Below, one piece after another: positions 44,834 through 53,032 of a stretch of 64,000 nt of DNA; position 1 is the first letter of the stretch, and each line of letters opens with the position of its first letter. Source of the stretch: Hyphomicrobiaceae bacterium (lineage in GTDB: Bacteria; Pseudomonadota; Alphaproteobacteria; Rhizobiales; Aestuariivirgaceae). The stretch spans positions 1 through 64,000 of the forward strand of contig OMIC01000007.1 in the NCBI GenBank assembly GCA_900298995.1. Direction: 5' to 3'. Made by a program: the position numbers and the translations under genes. The notes below the pieces were generated by a model. It did not search any database. It was not told the DNA's origin and saw only the letters and a list, made by a program, of their open reading frames with translations.

Positions 44834-46288
44834 ATGACGAGCCTCATTCGCGGCGGAACTGTCGTGAACCACGACCATTCCCACCGCGCCGATGTGCTGA
44901 TCGACGGCGGCAAGATCATCGCGGTGGGACCGAAGCTGGAAGCTCCCGCCGGGGCGGACGTGATCGACGCAGGCGGCTGCTACGTCATGCCGGGCGGCAT
45001 TGACCCGCATACCCACATGGAGCTCATGTTCATGGGCACCGTATCGGCCGATGATTTCGAATGGGGCACCAAGGCCGCGCTCTCGGGCGGCACCACCATG
45101 ATCGTCGATTTCTGCATTCCGGCTCCGGGCGAGTCCATGCTCAAGGCCTACCAGGCCTGGCGGCACAAGGCTGAGAAGGCGGCGGCCGACTACTCCTTCC
45201 ACATGGCGGTGACGCAATGGTCGCCGATGATCCATGACGAGATGGAAACCGTTGTGAAAACCTACGGCATCAACACCTTCAAGCATTTCATGGCGTACAA
45301 GGGCGCCTTGATGGTGAATGACGACGAGCTCTACAATTCCTTCCGCCGCTGCGCGCAACTCGGTGCGCTGCCCCTCGTCCATGCAGAGAATGGGGATGTG
45401 GTGGCGCGCATGCAGGCCGATCTTCTGGCGCGCGGCGTCACGGGTCCCGAAGGTCACAGCTATTCGCGGCCGCCCGAAGTCGAAGGCGAGGCGGCGAACC
45501 GCGCAATCATGATTGCCGACATGGCGGGATGCCCGCTCTACATCGTGCATGTGTCCTGCGAACAGACGCATTCGGCCATCCGCCGCGCCAAGCAGGCGGG
45601 CCAGCGCGTCTATGGCGAACCGCTGGTGCAATATCTCGTGCTTGATGATTCTGAATACCAGAACAAGGACTGGGACTATGCTGCGGGCCGCGTCATGAGC
45701 CCGCCCTTCCGCAACAAGAAGCATCAGGATTCGCTGTGGGCAGGCTTGCAGTCCGGCACGCTTTCGGTCGTGGCGACCGATCACTGTTCCTTCACGCGCG
45801 AACAGAAGCGCTTCGGTCTGAAGGACTTCACCAGGATTCCGAACGGCACCGGCGGGCTTGAAGACCGCATGCCGGTGCTGTGGAACGCCGGCGTCAACAC
45901 TGGCCGCCTCACCAGGGAGGAATTCGTTGCCGCCACCTCCACCAATATTGCCCGCATTCTGAACATGTATCCGCAGAAGGGTGCTGTCATGGCGGGCTCG
46001 GATGCCGATCTCGTCATATGGGATCCCAGGGCCACCAAGACCATCACCGCCACGAAGCAGGTCTCACGCATCGAATACAACGTGTTCGAGGGCTATACTT
46101 GCACCGGCGTACCGCGCACGGTCTTCTCCCGCGGCCGTATCGCCTGGCACGAGGGTGACATGCGGGCAAAGGCGGGAGATGGCGAATTCATCCGCCGCGA
46201 GCCCAATGCGCCGGTCAATGTCGCCAATGCCATCTGGAAGGGCCTGACCCAGCCGAGGCCTGTGGCACGCCCCGACATTGTCCCCTGA
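44834..46288 (+). CDS. hydA: Dihydropyrimidinase (D-hydantoinase)
   Basis: The enzyme opens dihydrouracil or dihydrothymine to N-carbamoyl-beta-amino acids, step two of reductive pyrimidine degradation. The 484-residue amidohydrolase has the metal-binding GGIDPHTHMEL (His59, His61), the segment FKHFMAYKGALMVNDDEL whose Lys150 is probably the carboxylated metal bridge, and YIVHVSCEQTHSAI and VATDHCSFT for the remaining ligands. Length fits dihydropyrimidinases. It follows the importer genes and precedes the carbamoyl hydrolase; its natural partner PreTA lies to the left of the capsule block. Confidence 0.95.
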   Translation: MTSLIRGGTVVNHDHSHRADVLIDGGKIIAVGPKLEAPAGADVIDAGGCYVMPGGIDPHTHMELMFMGTVSADDFEWGTKAALSGGTTMIVDFCIPAPGESMLKAYQAWRHKAEKAAADYSFHMAVTQWSPMIHDEMETVVKTYGINTFKHFMAYKGALMVNDDELYNSFRRCAQLGALPLVHAENGDVVARMQADLLARGVTGPEGHSYSRPPEVEGEAANRAIMIADMAGCPLYIVHVSCEQTHSAIRRAKQAGQRVYGEPLVQYLVLDDSEYQNKDWDYAAGRVMSPPFRNKKHQDSLWAGLQSGTLSVVATDHCSFTREQKRFGLKDFTRIPNGTGGLEDRMPVLWNAGVNTGRLTREEFVAATSTNIARILNMYPQKGAVMAGSDADLVIWDPRATKTITATKQVSRIEYNVFEGYTCTGVPRTVFSRGRIAWHEGDMRAKAGDGEFIRREPNAPVNVANAIWKGLTQPRPVARPDIVP

Positions 46289-46304
46289 GCCCGGTCAGCC
46301 CCCG

Positions 46305-46511
46305 ATGTTCAAGAACGAAAACCAGCACCCCTTCTACAAGCCGCTGTGGCGGCGCGTGGCAATCGTCGTCGTCGTGGCCGCATGGCTCGGCTTCGAACTG
46401 TGGCAGGGCAGTGACGCCATCTGGGTGGCGATCGCGGGTGGCATGCTTGTCTATGCGGTCTATACCTTCTTCATCACCTGGCCGAAGGATGACGGCAAAT
46501 CCGGGGCCTGA
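46305..46511 (+). CDS. Small membrane protein of unknown function
   Basis: The 68-residue product (from ATG 46305; an in-frame TTG at 46278 would overlap hydA) has two hydrophobic segments, AIVVVVAAWLGFELW and AIWVAIAGGMLVYAVYTFFI, and a charged C-terminus. It lies between hydA and the carbamoyl hydrolase gene in the same direction, so it is probably part of the operon. I do not recognise the family; it resembles other small two-helix proteins in transport or catabolic operons. Its coding potential rests on the membrane pattern and the tight spacing. Confidence 0.62.
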   Translation: MFKNENQHPFYKPLWRRVAIVVVVAAWLGFELWQGSDAIWVAIAGGMLVYAVYTFFITWPKDDGKSGA

Positions 46512-46553
46512 CGGCCTCGGCACAATCTCCAGATTTTCCGGGAGTGATCCGAC

Positions 46554-47798
46554 GTGACGTCAAGAACCAATCTCGCCATCAATCCGCAGCGCCTGTGGGA
46601 CACGCTCATGGACACGGCGAGCTTCGGCGGAACGCCCAGGGGTGGCATCAAGCGTCTCACCGTCTCCGACGACGACAAGCGCGTGCGCGACTGGTTCAGG
46701 GCCGAGTGCGAGAAACTCGGTTGCACGGTGGTGGTTGATGAGGTTGGCAACATGTTTGCCACCCGTCCCGGCAAGCGCGGTGACCTTCTGCCCATCGCGA
46801 TGGGATCGCATCTGGATACACAGCCGACGGGCGGAAAGTTCGATGGGGTCCTTGGCGTGCTCGGTGGTCTTGAAGCCATGCGAACGCTGGTCGACATGGG
46901 CTACGAGACGAATGCGCCCATCATGCTGGTCAACTGGACCAACGAGGAGGGGTCCCGCTTTGCGCCCGCCATGCTGTGCTCGGGCGTCTATGCCGGCGTC
47001 TTCACCACCGATTTCGCCTACTCCCGCGAGGACCGGCAGGGCATCAGGCTCGGCGATGAACTCGAGCGCATCGGCTACAAGGGCAGCATCAAGGCCGGAG
47101 ATGTGAAGTTCCAGGCGATGTTCGAGCTCCACATCGAGCAGGGTCCGATCCTCGAGGCTGAGAACAGGATGATTGGTGTCGTCACGGGCGTGCAGGGGAT
47201 GCGCTGGTATGAGGTGACGGTCACCGGGCAGGAATCCCATACTGGCGCCACGCCCATGGGCCTTCGCAAGAACGCGTTGCTGGCCGCAGCGCGCATGATC
47301 GAAGCCATCCATCAGGTGGGCATGGACAATCTCCCAGGCGTTGCCTCCGTGGGCCTCATCGAGAACCGGCCCAACAGTCGCAACGTGGTGCCGGGAGAGG
47401 TCTTCTTCACGGTCGATCTGCGCCATCCCGATGAGACTGCGCTGGACAGGATGGAAGCCCAGTACCGGGCGGCGCTGCCGCGCATCGCCGCAGAAACCGG
47501 TGTCAGTTTTGAGGAGAAGTGCATCTGGATCTCGCCCGCCGTGAAATTCGCGCCCGCCCTCATCGATTGCGTGCGCGAGGGCGCGCGGCAGGCCGGTCAT
47601 GCCACGCGTGAAATGGCATCGGGTGCAGGCCATGATGCGGCCTACATTGCCCGTGTCGCACCCACCACCATGGTCTTTGTACCCTGCCTCGGCGGCATTT
47701 CGCACAATGAGGCGGAATCGACCACGCTCGAGGAATGCGGCGCTGGCGCCCAGGTCCTGCTCAATGCAGTGCTGGCCTTCGACCGGACGCTGGCGTGA
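46554..47798 (+). CDS. Zn-dependent N-carbamoyl-amino-acid hydrolase (beta-ureidopropionase-type, M20 family)
   Basis: The 414-residue protein belongs to the hydantoinase/carbamoylase M20 amidases. It has the metal motif IAMGSHLDTQPTGGKFDGVLGVLGGL, the next ligands in LVNWTNEEGSRF, the lid region IEQGPILEAENRMIGVVTGVQG, and GAGHDAAYIARVAPTTMVFVPCLGGISHNEAE with the final His. In this operon it should cleave N-carbamoyl-beta-alanine to beta-alanine, CO2 and ammonia, step three of the pathway. It starts at GTG 46554 with GGGAGTG upstream. Allantoate or N-carbamoyl-L-amino-acid hydrolase activity is an alternative. It overlaps the next gene by four bases (GTGA). Confidence 0.9.
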   Translation: MTSRTNLAINPQRLWDTLMDTASFGGTPRGGIKRLTVSDDDKRVRDWFRAECEKLGCTVVVDEVGNMFATRPGKRGDLLPIAMGSHLDTQPTGGKFDGVLGVLGGLEAMRTLVDMGYETNAPIMLVNWTNEEGSRFAPAMLCSGVYAGVFTTDFAYSREDRQGIRLGDELERIGYKGSIKAGDVKFQAMFELHIEQGPILEAENRMIGVVTGVQGMRWYEVTVTGQESHTGATPMGLRKNALLAAARMIEAIHQVGMDNLPGVASVGLIENRPNSRNVVPGEVFFTVDLRHPDETALDRMEAQYRAALPRIAAETGVSFEEKCIWISPAVKFAPALIDCVREGARQAGHATREMASGAGHDAAYIARVAPTTMVFVPCLGGISHNEAESTTLEECGAGAQVLLNAVLAFDRTLA

Positions 47799-49288
47799 GA
47801 AACGACATTGCGGCGCGGGCGCGCGAGATTGCGCTCACGCTCACCGCATGGCCCTCGGTCACGGGGTCACCCGGGGAGGTGGACTTCGCGCCGCGGCTTG
47901 CGGCCTATCTCGCGCATTTTGACAGCGTGTGGCGTGAGCCGATCCCCGGCGATGCGCGGTCCAACGTTTTTGCGCTGAAACGGGGACGGCGGCGCAACAC
48001 CGTGGTGCTGACCGGGCATTATGACGTCGTGCCGGTGTCTGACTATGGCGAGTTCGAGCCGCTGGCCTTTGCGCCGGAGCCGCTCTCGGCGGCAGCCATC
48101 GCAAGGTTGCGGCGCAGCGGCGAGAATCCGCTCGCGCTGGCCGATCTTGAAAGCGGGGTGTTCCTGCCTGGACGCGGGCTTCTCGACATGAAGGCGGGTC
48201 TGGCCGCCGGGATTGCGGCCATCGAGGCCTACACCGGCGAGGCCAATCTGCTGTTTGTGGCGGTAGCCGACGAGGAGGAGCGCTCCGCCGGGGCTAGGGC
48301 CGCCGCACCGCTGCTGGCCGGGATCGCCCGCGAACATGGGCTCGACATCCGGCTCGTCATCAATCTCGACGCCATATCGGATCAGGGTGATGGTGCGCTG
48401 GGCCGGGTGGTGGCGCTGGGTTCGGTCGGCAAGCTGCTTCTCACGGCCCTTGTGGTGGGCAAGGAGGCCCATGCCTGCTACCCGCAGGATGGCGCCAATG
48501 CCGCCTATCTCGGCGCCGAGCTTCTGAGTGAATTCGAACTGGCCCCGGACCTTGCAGAAATCAGCGGCGCGGAAATCGCGGCTCCGCCCACCGCCCTTCA
48601 CGCCAAGGACCTGAAGTCCGGCTACAACGTCACGACACCGGCGCAAAGCTGGCTCTACTGGAATACGCTGCAGCATCGGCGGCCGGCGCAAGAGGTCCTG
48701 GACATCGCCCTGATGCTGGCGCGCCGCGCCATGGCACGCGCGGGACACAGGCTGAACCGGGATATTCCGGTGATGAGCCATGCCGAACTCGCCGCCCGCA
48801 TTGCACCGGCCGACCGCCTGCGGATCGCCATGGACGTGGCCCGGCGGCCCTTGAGCGATCTCCCCGAACAGTCCAAGCAGGTGACGACCGGGATGTGGAA
48901 AGCCTCTGGGCTCTCCGGCCCGGCTGTGGTCCTGGGGTTCGGGTCCATTCCCTATCCCGCCGTGACGCTGACCGATGCCGGACTGGAGGACGCCGTCCTG
49001 CGGGCGGCGGCGGCCCAGGGTGTCGGGGCCCTGCGCTATTTCCCGGGCATTTCGGACATGAGCTTCCTTGGCCAGGCGACGGGGGATCTCTCCGTCGCCG
49101 CCGCCAACACGCCCATCTGGGGAACAGGGTTCGTGATGCTGGAGCCGGCTGGATACCCCTGCATCAACATCGGTCCCTGGGGCCGCGACTATCATCACTG
49201 GCTGGAACGCCTGCATGCGCCCTATGCCTTCGAGACATTGCCGCGCGTGCTGCTCGCCGTCATTGATGCTGTCACGGAAAGCCGCTAA
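47795..49288 (+). CDS. M20-family metallohydrolase, RocB-like
   Basis: From GTG 47795 the 497-residue protein is an M20 peptidase relative of Bacillus RocB. It shows TLTAWPSVTGSPGEVDFAPRLAAYL, metal motif VVLTGHYDVVPVSDYGEFEPLAF, GRGLLDMKAGLAAGIAAIEA and VAVADEEERSAGAR. RocB has been linked to arginine use, but its reaction is poorly defined. Here the gene overlaps the carbamoyl-hydrolase gene by four bases and precedes a RidA gene. It therefore probably hydrolyses an amide product of pyrimidine, hydantoin or amino-acid breakdown. The start choice rests on the overlap and the RocB-like N-terminus; the frame extends upstream without features. Confidence 0.83.
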   Translation: MRNDIAARAREIALTLTAWPSVTGSPGEVDFAPRLAAYLAHFDSVWREPIPGDARSNVFALKRGRRRNTVVLTGHYDVVPVSDYGEFEPLAFAPEPLSAAAIARLRRSGENPLALADLESGVFLPGRGLLDMKAGLAAGIAAIEAYTGEANLLFVAVADEEERSAGARAAAPLLAGIAREHGLDIRLVINLDAISDQGDGALGRVVALGSVGKLLLTALVVGKEAHACYPQDGANAAYLGAELLSEFELAPDLAEISGAEIAAPPTALHAKDLKSGYNVTTPAQSWLYWNTLQHRRPAQEVLDIALMLARRAMARAGHRLNRDIPVMSHAELAARIAPADRLRIAMDVARRPLSDLPEQSKQVTTGMWKASGLSGPAVVLGFGSIPYPAVTLTDAGLEDAVLRAAAAQGVGALRYFPGISDMSFLGQATGDLSVAAANTPIWGTGFVMLEPAGYPCINIGPWGRDYHHWLERLHAPYAFETLPRVLLAVIDAVTESR

Positions 49289-49315
49289 GACGAGCCCGGA
49301 CATCAGGAGGAAACC

Positions 49316-49828
49316 ATGCCTTTGAAGCGTATCGAACCCGGCAAGCGCATGAGCTCGGCCGTCATCCATCGCAACCGGGTCTATCTGGCCGGCTTCACGC
49401 CCGACGCCGCCCTCGGCAAGTCGGTCGCCGAGCAGACCAGGGACATCCTTGCGCAGATCGACGCCACGCTCAAGGAAGCGGGCACCGACAAGACCATGAT
49501 CCTGAAGGCCAACATCTGGCTCACCGACATCAAGACCTTCGCCGAGATGAATTCGGTCTGGGATGCCTGGGTCGTTCCAGGCCAGACACCAGCCCGCGCC
49601 ACGGTCGAGGCCAAGCTGGCGGCGCCCGGCATCGACGTCGAGATCATGGTCGAGGCCGCGATCGAGGGCGCTGCTGAGGCTGGTGGCAGCAAGGGTGCTG
49701 ACCGAAAGCAGGGCCAGGGTGCGGCCAAGAAGGCCGGCGCGGCGAAGCAGGGCGGCGCGGCCAATTGGAGCCCCGAAGAGCGTGCTGCCCGAAGGGCGAA
49801 GCGCGCTGCCCGCAAGGCCGGCAAGTAA
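49316..49828 (+). CDS. RidA-family protein with basic Ala/Lys C-terminal tail
   Basis: The first 115 residues are a RidA-type domain (YLAGFTPDAALGKSVAEQTRDILAQID, then PARATVEAKLAAPGIDVEIMVEAAI) with the conserved Arg of ARATVE that binds the imine carboxylate. RidA proteins hydrolyse reactive enamines/imines or, in the RutC-type group, act in pyrimidine breakdown. About 55 extra residues follow, almost only Ala, Gly, Lys, Arg and Gln (AAKKAGAAKQGGAANW, RAARRAKRAARKAGK). That tail is not found in typical RidA and may be disordered or bind nucleic acid. The gene is last in the operon, 27 bases after the RocB-like gene. Confidence 0.88.
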   Translation: MPLKRIEPGKRMSSAVIHRNRVYLAGFTPDAALGKSVAEQTRDILAQIDATLKEAGTDKTMILKANIWLTDIKTFAEMNSVWDAWVVPGQTPARATVEAKLAAPGIDVEIMVEAAIEGAAEAGGSKGADRKQGQGAAKKAGAAKQGGAANWSPEERAARRAKRAARKAGK

Positions 49829-49830
49829 GT

Positions 49831-51171
49831 CTATCGTCCGTCCTGCCAGCCGTACCAGAGATAGGCGCCCTTCAGATAGAGCGGGCGGAAGACTGGCAGG
49901 GGAAAGCGCGCGAGGCGGCGGGTAAGCACGGGTGGCAGGTGCGCGCGGTCTGTGTGGCCTGCGGCGAGCCGTGCCACGGCGCGGCCGCACCAGGATCCCA
50001 TGGCGACGCCATTGCCGTGATAGGCAATGGCCGTCCATACCGACACCTTCTCGTCGAGCGCGCCCACATAGGGCACGCGGTCCCGCGCGAGGCAGACATT
50101 CCCGCGCCAGTAATGTGTGACCTCTACATCCCTCCAGGCTGGAAACAATGTGTGGAAGGCATCCGTCAGGATTGGCCGGTAGGCTGCATCGCCAGTTGCT
50201 GACGCGTCTGTACCGCCGCGCCCGCCGAACAGGAACCGGCCATTGGGCAACAGCCGGAAGTAATGCAGCAGATTGCGCGTGTCGAAAGCCATCAGCGGTG
50301 AGGTCCAGCCCTGGGCGGCCTGTTCCGCCGGGCTGAGCGGCCGGGTGACGATGATGCTGGAAAGCGCCGGCAGCAGTCGGCCTGCGTGGCGAACGGACAC
50401 CTGCTCCGGCGTATAGCCATTGGTGGCGATGATCACATGGCGTGCCGTCAGGGTGCTGCCGCGCGTATGCAGATGATGGCCGTCGGCTGTCTCCTCCCAG
50501 CGCAGAAGTGCCGAATGGGCATGCAGCTTCGCACCTGCGGCGGCGGCGGCGCGGGCCAGGCCGCGAACATAATTGAGCGGGTGCAGCCCGAACCCGTTCT
50601 GTGCCTTCAGGCCGGCGAAGAAGCCCGGGCCATCCAGCCCGTTCTGCGTCAGGGCTTCCTTCGGGAGAAACTCGGTCTCTTCGCCGAAGGTGGTCCTGAG
50701 TGTCTCCTGTTCGGCGCGCAACTCTGCCACCCGGCCGGGGTGGTGGGCCAGCGTGACTTCGCCTGCGCCCGAGGCCCAGGCGTCAATCCCGAAGCGGGCG
50801 AGCGTATCCGCGACCAGCGCAACCGAGTCCCGCATGGCCCTGTGATAGGCGAGGGTCGCCTCCAGACCGTAGCGCCGGATCATCGTGTCGTGGGAGAGCT
50901 TGTGCGAGCCGATGCAGGCGAATCCTCCATTCCGGCCGGATGCGCCCCACCCGATGTGTCCGGCCTCCAGCAGCCGCACGTCGAGGCCCCGTTCAGCCAG
51001 TTCAAGTGCCGCCGACAGCCCCGTGACCCCCCCGCCGATGATCGCCACCTCGCAGCGCTCGCTTGTGGCAAGTGGCGGGGTGGCGAGTTCCAGTGGATCA
51101 GCCGAGGCCTCCCAGTAGCTGTCGACTGGACGGGAAAACATCTCTGTTTCGGGAAGGGTGGTGGAAGCCAT
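49831..51171 (-). CDS. FAD-dependent amine oxidase, PuuB/DAO type
   Basis: The 446-residue protein has the DAO-family FAD motif VAIIGGGVTGLSAALELAERGLDVRLLEA after an N-terminal segment containing SYWEASADPLE, then GASGRNGGFACIGSH, as in gamma-glutamylputrescine oxidases. The C-terminal half has FGGRGGTDAS and YHGNGVAMGSWCGRAVA. Such enzymes oxidise glutamylated polyamines or secondary amines to an aldehyde with H2O2 formation in the cytoplasm. It converges on the RidA gene (two bases apart) and is divergent from the DadA-like gene. With the AguB-like amidase nearby, a polyamine or related amine is a reasonable substrate. Confidence 0.86.
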   Translation of the reverse strand: MASTTLPETEMFSRPVDSYWEASADPLELATPPLATSERCEVAIIGGGVTGLSAALELAERGLDVRLLEAGHIGWGASGRNGGFACIGSHKLSHDTMIRRYGLEATLAYHRAMRDSVALVADTLARFGIDAWASGAGEVTLAHHPGRVAELRAEQETLRTTFGEETEFLPKEALTQNGLDGPGFFAGLKAQNGFGLHPLNYVRGLARAAAAAGAKLHAHSALLRWEETADGHHLHTRGSTLTARHVIIATNGYTPEQVSVRHAGRLLPALSSIIVTRPLSPAEQAAQGWTSPLMAFDTRNLLHYFRLLPNGRFLFGGRGGTDASATGDAAYRPILTDAFHTLFPAWRDVEVTHYWRGNVCLARDRVPYVGALDEKVSVWTAIAYHGNGVAMGSWCGRAVARLAAGHTDRAHLPPVLTRRLARFPLPVFRPLYLKGAYLWYGWQDGR

Positions 51172-51222
51172 GGCCCGGCCTTGCTAGCATTGCGGCATGA
51201 CAAGATCAAAATGGGGTGGAAC

Positions 51223-52470
51223 ATGAAGGCCCTCGTTCTCGGAGCCGGAATTGTCGGCATCACCACGGCCTATGAACTCAGCCGTGATGGTCATGAGGTG
51301 ACGGTCATCGACCGCGAGGCCGAGCCCGCCTCCTTCACCAGCTATTCCAATGCCGGCCTCTTCGCGCCGGGCCATGCCTATGCCTGGTCATCCCCGGCTG
51401 CCCCCGGTATCTTGCTGCGGTCACTGTGGCGGGGCGATCAGGCGCTGCGCTTCAAGTTCTCCGCCGATCCGCGCTTCTGGAAGTGGATGTGGCGCTTCTG
51501 GGGCGAGTGCAACACCGAGCGCGCCGCCCTCAACACCACGCGCAAGGTGAAGCTCTGCAACTATTCGCTCTCGGTCTTTCACGAGACGGTACGGCAGACG
51601 GGCGTCGCCTTTGACGGGCGGACCGGCGGACTTCTCTATCTCTATCGCTCGCCGGGGGCGCTGGCGGCGGCGTCTGCCAAGTCGCGCATTCTCTCGGACA
51701 ATGGCTGCCGTATCGAGACGCTGGATCCCGACGGTGTTGCCGCGCGCGACCCGGCCCTTGCCGCCGTGAAGCACCGGCTGGCGGGCGCGCTCTATGCGCC
51801 TGATGATGAAAGCGGCGACTGCCGGATGTTCGCGCTCAACATGGCGGACTGGCTCAAGGCGCGCGGCGTCCGGTTCAAGTACGACACCACCGTCACCGGC
51901 TTTGACAGGGCAGGAGACCGCATCGCTGCGGTGCTGACCGACAAGGGCCGCGAGGTGGCCGATGTGGTGGTGCTCTGCCTCGGTGTCTATTCGCCGCATC
52001 TGGCCGCCCAGCTTGGCCATGACCTGCCGATCTATCCCGTCAAGGGTTACGCCATCACCGCGCCCATGGCGGGCCGCAACAACCCGCCTGCCATCGGCGG
52101 CGTCGACGAGGAGTCGCTTGTCGCCTATGCGCCCTATGGCAACCGCGTGCGGGTGACCGGCACGGCGGAATTCTCGGGCTATGGGCGCAGTCACCGGCCG
52201 CGGGATTTCGAGAGCATGCTTGCCGCGATGAAGGACCTGTTCCCCGACGGTGCCGACTGGAGCCGGGCGAGCTACTGGGCTGGCCTGCGCCCCATGACGC
52301 CCGAGGGCACCCCGATCCTCGGGCCCTCGCGCATGAAGAACCTGTGGTTCAACACCGGCCAGGGCCACATGGGCTGGACCATGAGCCACGGCGCGGCGCG
52401 CATCACCGCCGACCTCATCGCGGGACAGCGCCCGGCCATTGCGCTCGATGGCATGCTTGCCGCAACCTGA
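51223..52470 (+). CDS. dadA: D-amino-acid dehydrogenase (DadA-like)
   Basis: From ATG 51223 the 415-residue protein shows the FAD motif VLGAGIVGITTAYELSRDGHEVTVIDR at the N-terminus. DadA features follow: SYSNAGLFAPGHAYAWSSP, the LLYLYRSPGAL region, YPVKGYAITAPM and RPMTPEGTPILGPS with GQGHMGWTMSHGAARITAD. DadA oxidises D-amino acids to 2-oxo acids and ammonia, passing electrons to the membrane chain. GGTGG lies six bases before this ATG. The open frame continues far upstream but only as antisense of the neighbouring oxidase. The specific substrate could be D-alanine or another D-amino acid. Confidence 0.9.
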   Translation: MKALVLGAGIVGITTAYELSRDGHEVTVIDREAEPASFTSYSNAGLFAPGHAYAWSSPAAPGILLRSLWRGDQALRFKFSADPRFWKWMWRFWGECNTERAALNTTRKVKLCNYSLSVFHETVRQTGVAFDGRTGGLLYLYRSPGALAAASAKSRILSDNGCRIETLDPDGVAARDPALAAVKHRLAGALYAPDDESGDCRMFALNMADWLKARGVRFKYDTTVTGFDRAGDRIAAVLTDKGREVADVVVLCLGVYSPHLAAQLGHDLPIYPVKGYAITAPMAGRNNPPAIGGVDEESLVAYAPYGNRVRVTGTAEFSGYGRSHRPRDFESMLAAMKDLFPDGADWSRASYWAGLRPMTPEGTPILGPSRMKNLWFNTGQGHMGWTMSHGAARITADLIAGQRPAIALDGMLAAT

Positions 52471-52503
52471 GCAAGTCACATTGCTGCCTCAGTTGGGCTT
52501 CAT

Positions 52504-52944
52504 TTGCCCCCGCAACGAGACAGTCAGGGTTTGGATCTGGATTTGACAAGGGCTTTTCGGGCCGCAGTTGCCGCTGTGGCGTTTCTGGGCGTGTCGGTGT
52601 CATGGACTGCCGTCGAGGCAGCGCAGACCGGCAAGGCCTCCTACTACCGCCACGGCAAGCGCACCGCCAGCGGCGAGCGGTTCGACCCCCATGATTACAC
52701 GGCCGCGCATCGCAGCCTTCCATTCGGCACCCGGGTTCTGGTGACCAATCTTGCCAATGGCAAGTCGGTGATCGTGCGGATCAATGACCGTGGCCCCCAC
52801 ATCAAGGGCCGGATCATCGATCTGAGTTTCGCTGCGGCGAGGGTTGTCGACCTCACCTCTGAAGGGATCGGCACCGTCAAGATCGTCCCGCTGCACAAGG
52901 CGGAACCTGCCGCCCCGGTGACCGAGGTGGTGAGCCTCCGCTAG
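52504..52944 (+). CDS. RlpA-like double-psi beta-barrel protein, secreted
   Basis: The protein of up to 146 residues has an N-terminal hydrophobic export segment ([22 protein letters not shown]) and then a complete RlpA domain: [70 protein letters not shown]. RlpA-type proteins bind or cleave denuded peptidoglycan glycan strands at division sites. There is no SPOR domain. No ATG begins the gene; TTG codons at 52504, 52531 or 52543 are candidates, so the start is uncertain. It follows dadA in the same direction but appears functionally unrelated. Confidence 0.85.
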   Translation: MPPQRDSQGLDLDLTRAFRAAVAAVAFLGVSVSWTAVEAAQTGKASYYRHGKRTASGERFDPHDYTAAHRSLPFGTRVLVTNLANGKSVIVRINDRGPHIKGRIIDLSFAAARVVDLTSEGIGTVKIVPLHKAEPAAPVTEVVSLR

Positions 52945-53032
52945 GCTGCCCCCCGTCCGGGACATGCCGTCGCAGGCATGTGGCCTCTCTCCCGGAATGC
53001 GGTAATCTGTCCCGCAGTGGAGGAGCATCATC

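Noticed and set aside
43723-44919. 398-codon minus-strand frame opposite the NMT1-type binding protein
   Set aside because: The binding protein has a signal peptide and full family sequence; the antisense frame also crosses the terminator hairpin.
47867-50038. 723-codon open frame on the minus strand opposite the RocB-like and RidA genes
   Set aside because: It covers the start of the real oxidase gene in another frame and lies opposite two genes with clear motifs; it has low-complexity Arg/Gly/His content.
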